The notes under the pieces were generated by a model. It was not told the DNA's origin. It was given only the letters and a program-made list of their open reading frames with translations, and made no database searches. A stretch of DNA of 64,000 nt from Acetobacterium sp. GTDB lineage: Bacteria > Bacillota > Clostridia > Eubacteriales > Eubacteriaceae. The position numbers and the translations under genes were made by a program. Below are positions 62,564-64,000 of this stretch, in pieces (position 1 is the stretch's first letter; each line of letters opens with the position of its first letter). The stretch lies in contig NZ_JAUSPS010000052.1 of assembly GCF_030652775.1 (NCBI RefSeq), forward strand, positions 1 through 64,000, written 5' to 3'.

Positions 62564-63610
62564 ATGAAGAAAAATACTGCGGTGGTGTATGCCATCTTGG
62601 CTGCGCTACTTTTTGGAATTAATGCACCCTTCTCAAAGCTTTTGCTTGATCAAATTGATCCCTTGTTTCTGGCGGCACTATTATATCTGGGCGCAGGAAT
62701 GGGCATGACAGTGCTGACGATTTTGAGTAAAAAGCATCGAAAAGACGTCAAAGAAGCCAGACTCACCAAAAAAGAAATGCCTTATGTGGTTTTAATGATT
62801 TTACTGGATATCGCTGCACCGATTTTTCTATTAATGGGGATCAGCTTGACCAACTCCAGCACGGCCGCACTTTTAGGTAATTTTGAAATTGCTGCGACCT
62901 CTGTGATTGCCATGATTTTTTTTAAAGAAGCCATTGGCAAACGGATGTGGATAGCCATTGGCTTTATTTCTCTCGCCAGTATCTTACTAACCATTAGCGA
63001 CACCTTGACAATAAATCTATCAATCGGTGCGGTTTTTGTGATGAGTTCCTGTGTTTGCTGGGGATTTGAGAATAACTGTACCCAGAATCTATCAATCAAA
63101 GATCCGGTGCAGGTGGTTATTCTTAAAGGTTTTGGATCAGGACTGGGTGCTTTGCTAATTGCCTTTATCTGGGGAGACCTGTCTGGCTCGCTGCTTTATA
63201 TTATTCTGGCCATGACCTTAGGCTTTGTTGCCTATGGCCTGAGTATTTTTTTCTATGTCAAAGCCCAGCGGGGACTGGGTGCCGCTCGAACCAGCGCCTA
63301 TTATGCAGCAGCGCCTTTTATGGGAGTTCTCATATCCTGGCTGGTATTGCAGGAACCCATCACCTTTTCATTTTTGATTGCGCTAGTAATTATGATTCTG
63401 GGAACCTGGCTGGCGCTATCTGAAAATCATGAACACGCCCATATTCATGATGAAGAGACCCACGAACATAGTCATAACCATGATGATGCACACCATCTCC
63501 ATGAGGATCATCCTTCAGTTAAAGGAGAACATTGTCATGAACATACCCATAAAAATACGGCCCACAGCCATTGTCATCTGCCAGATGTTCATCATCGGCA
63601 TATGCATTGA
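62564..63610 (+). CDS. DMT (EamA) permease with His-rich C-terminal tail
   Basis: 348-residue drug/metabolite-type transporter with ten helices in two EamA repeats (about 1-290). The last 58 or so residues are a soluble tail with more than 20 His, with repeated H-x-H and Asp/Glu (HEHAHIHDEE, HEHSHNHDDAHH). Such a tail can bind Zn, Ni or Co. Its place directly after the zinc importer suggests a role in metal handling, either transport or buffering. RBS CAGGAGG precedes the ATG. A strong terminator follows at 63643-63689. Confidence 0.88.
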   Translation: MKKNTAVVYAILAALLFGINAPFSKLLLDQIDPLFLAALLYLGAGMGMTVLTILSKKHRKDVKEARLTKKEMPYVVLMILLDIAAPIFLLMGISLTNSSTAALLGNFEIAATSVIAMIFFKEAIGKRMWIAIGFISLASILLTISDTLTINLSIGAVFVMSSCVCWGFENNCTQNLSIKDPVQVVILKGFGSGLGALLIAFIWGDLSGSLLYIILAMTLGFVAYGLSIFFYVKAQRGLGAARTSAYYAAAPFMGVLISWLVLQEPITFSFLIALVIMILGTWLALSENHEHAHIHDEETHEHSHNHDDAHHLHEDHPSVKGEHCHEHTHKNTAHSHCHLPDVHHRHMH

Positions 63611-63642
63611 GACTTTGGGCGATTGTTGCGGTTTATAAAAAC

Positions 63643-63689
63643 GAACTTAGTTCGCACTGATAATAATAGTGTGACTAAGTTCTTTTTTT
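63643..63689 (+). terminator. Terminator of the zinc operon
   Basis: GAACTTAG.TCGCACT pairs with AGTGTGA.CTAAGTTC around a short AT loop, followed by seven T. Confidence 0.88.
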
Positions 63690-63719
63690 GTAAACAGCCA
63701 TCAATATAAAAGAATGGGA

Positions 63720-64000
63720 TTATACAACCTGAAAATAAGGTTTGATTTCAAAAGGGATTAACTTTAAAATACGCTTGCTTTCTTCGATAATATCATCAAT
63801 TCTATTTTCCTCAATATGCATCAGGACAAAATGAATGCTGGTCAGGTAATCCAGACATTCTTCTAAGAAATAGTCAAACCCACCATTTGCGTAGGCTAAT
63901 TTCACCGATAATGAGAAAGCCATGGCAGACCGGGCAATCATTGATATTTCATTAGAACACCGTTTCAGTTTGAAGCCATATCGGCGATCATGAATTTTAT
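63720..64000 (-). CDS. Partial helical protein running off the right edge
   Basis: Only the last 93 residues are in the window; the frame is open to the edge. It reads as three helices: RRYGFKLKRCSNEISMIAR at the left, FDYFLEECLDYLTSIHFVLM in the middle, and IDDIIEESKRILKLIPFEIK near the end. The pattern resembles four-helix-bundle proteins of the S23/Avd type, but the match is weak and I do not name a family. Confidence 0.55.
   Translation of the reverse strand, partial: KIHDRRYGFKLKRCSNEISMIARSAMAFSLSVKLAYANGGFDYFLEECLDYLTSIHFVLMHIEENRIDDIIEESKRILKLIPFEIKPYFQVV

Noticed and set aside
63429-63638. Met/Ile/His-rich frame overlapping the DMT tail
   Set aside because: It is the +1 shadow of the His-rich codons of the DMT permease gene.

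Overview
The window looks like a chromosomal stretch of an anaerobic, low-to-mid GC Clostridia (Bacillota). My best guess is an acetogen of the Acetobacterium/Eubacteriaceae type. The guess rests on the glycyl-radical ribonucleotide reductase, the clostridial Shine-Dalgarno sequences with frequent TTG/GTG starts, and the density of metal and peptide-type ABC importers. No rRNA, tRNA, CRISPR or phage genes were seen. The organism call is inference.

Left part (1-21.8 kb). An IS4-like insertion sequence with 16-bp inverted repeats lies just upstream of a serine acetyltransferase gene. Then come an orphan metal-chelate binding lipoprotein, a two-gene signalling unit (HD-GYP response regulator plus a BvgS-like hybrid kinase), an MFS transporter, a MarR/FMN-binding lipoprotein-like pair with a clear promoter/operator, and a FUSC-HAD fusion protein. 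An anaerobic ribonucleotide reductase operon (nrdDG) sits behind a cobalamin riboswitch and a possible NrdR box. After it come an NSS-family sodium symporter, ogt, a small orphan and a heterodimeric ABC exporter.

Centre (21.8-44.9 kb). This is the most unusual region. Three complete Opp/Nik-type importer operons (A, B, C) stand in tandem on the + strand. Operon A ends in a methyltransferase made of two fused copies. Operon B ends in a CydDC-like ABC exporter pair. Operon C has a fused double ATPase and ends in a different methyltransferase. Each is preceded by a hairpin of exactly 46 nt with a U-tract: the 14-nt 5' arm is identical in all three, and the 18-nt centre is different in sequence but self-complementary each time. 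Each also has a second hairpin between the binding-protein gene and the first permease gene. A and C share a duplicated upstream block that carries the same 3' remnant of an AAA-ATPase (DUF4143-type) gene and the same promoter. I read this as a family of small-molecule or metal-chelate uptake systems with a shared, apparently undescribed, attenuator-like leader. The substrate is not known from the sequence.

Right part (44.9-64 kb). yjdF lies behind a yjdF-type riboswitch whose CCTCCTA segment can pair with the gene's own Shine-Dalgarno. Next are thioredoxin, a LytTR/membrane protein/serine hydrolase operon, a Crp/Fnr regulator, an Eis-like acetyltransferase, a 98-bp nested palindrome, and a TlpA-CcdA thiol-redox pair. 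A TPP-riboswitch thiamine salvage operon follows (cytX-thiM-thiE-HAD-thiD). Then comes a GGDEF/HD-GYP sensor gene broken by an apparent single-base frameshift in an eight-A tract. The last complete unit is a zinc-uptake operon (Fur-family regulator-znuACB) with two perfect operator palindromes 50 bp apart, followed by a DMT permease with a long His-rich tail. A partial helical protein runs off the right edge.
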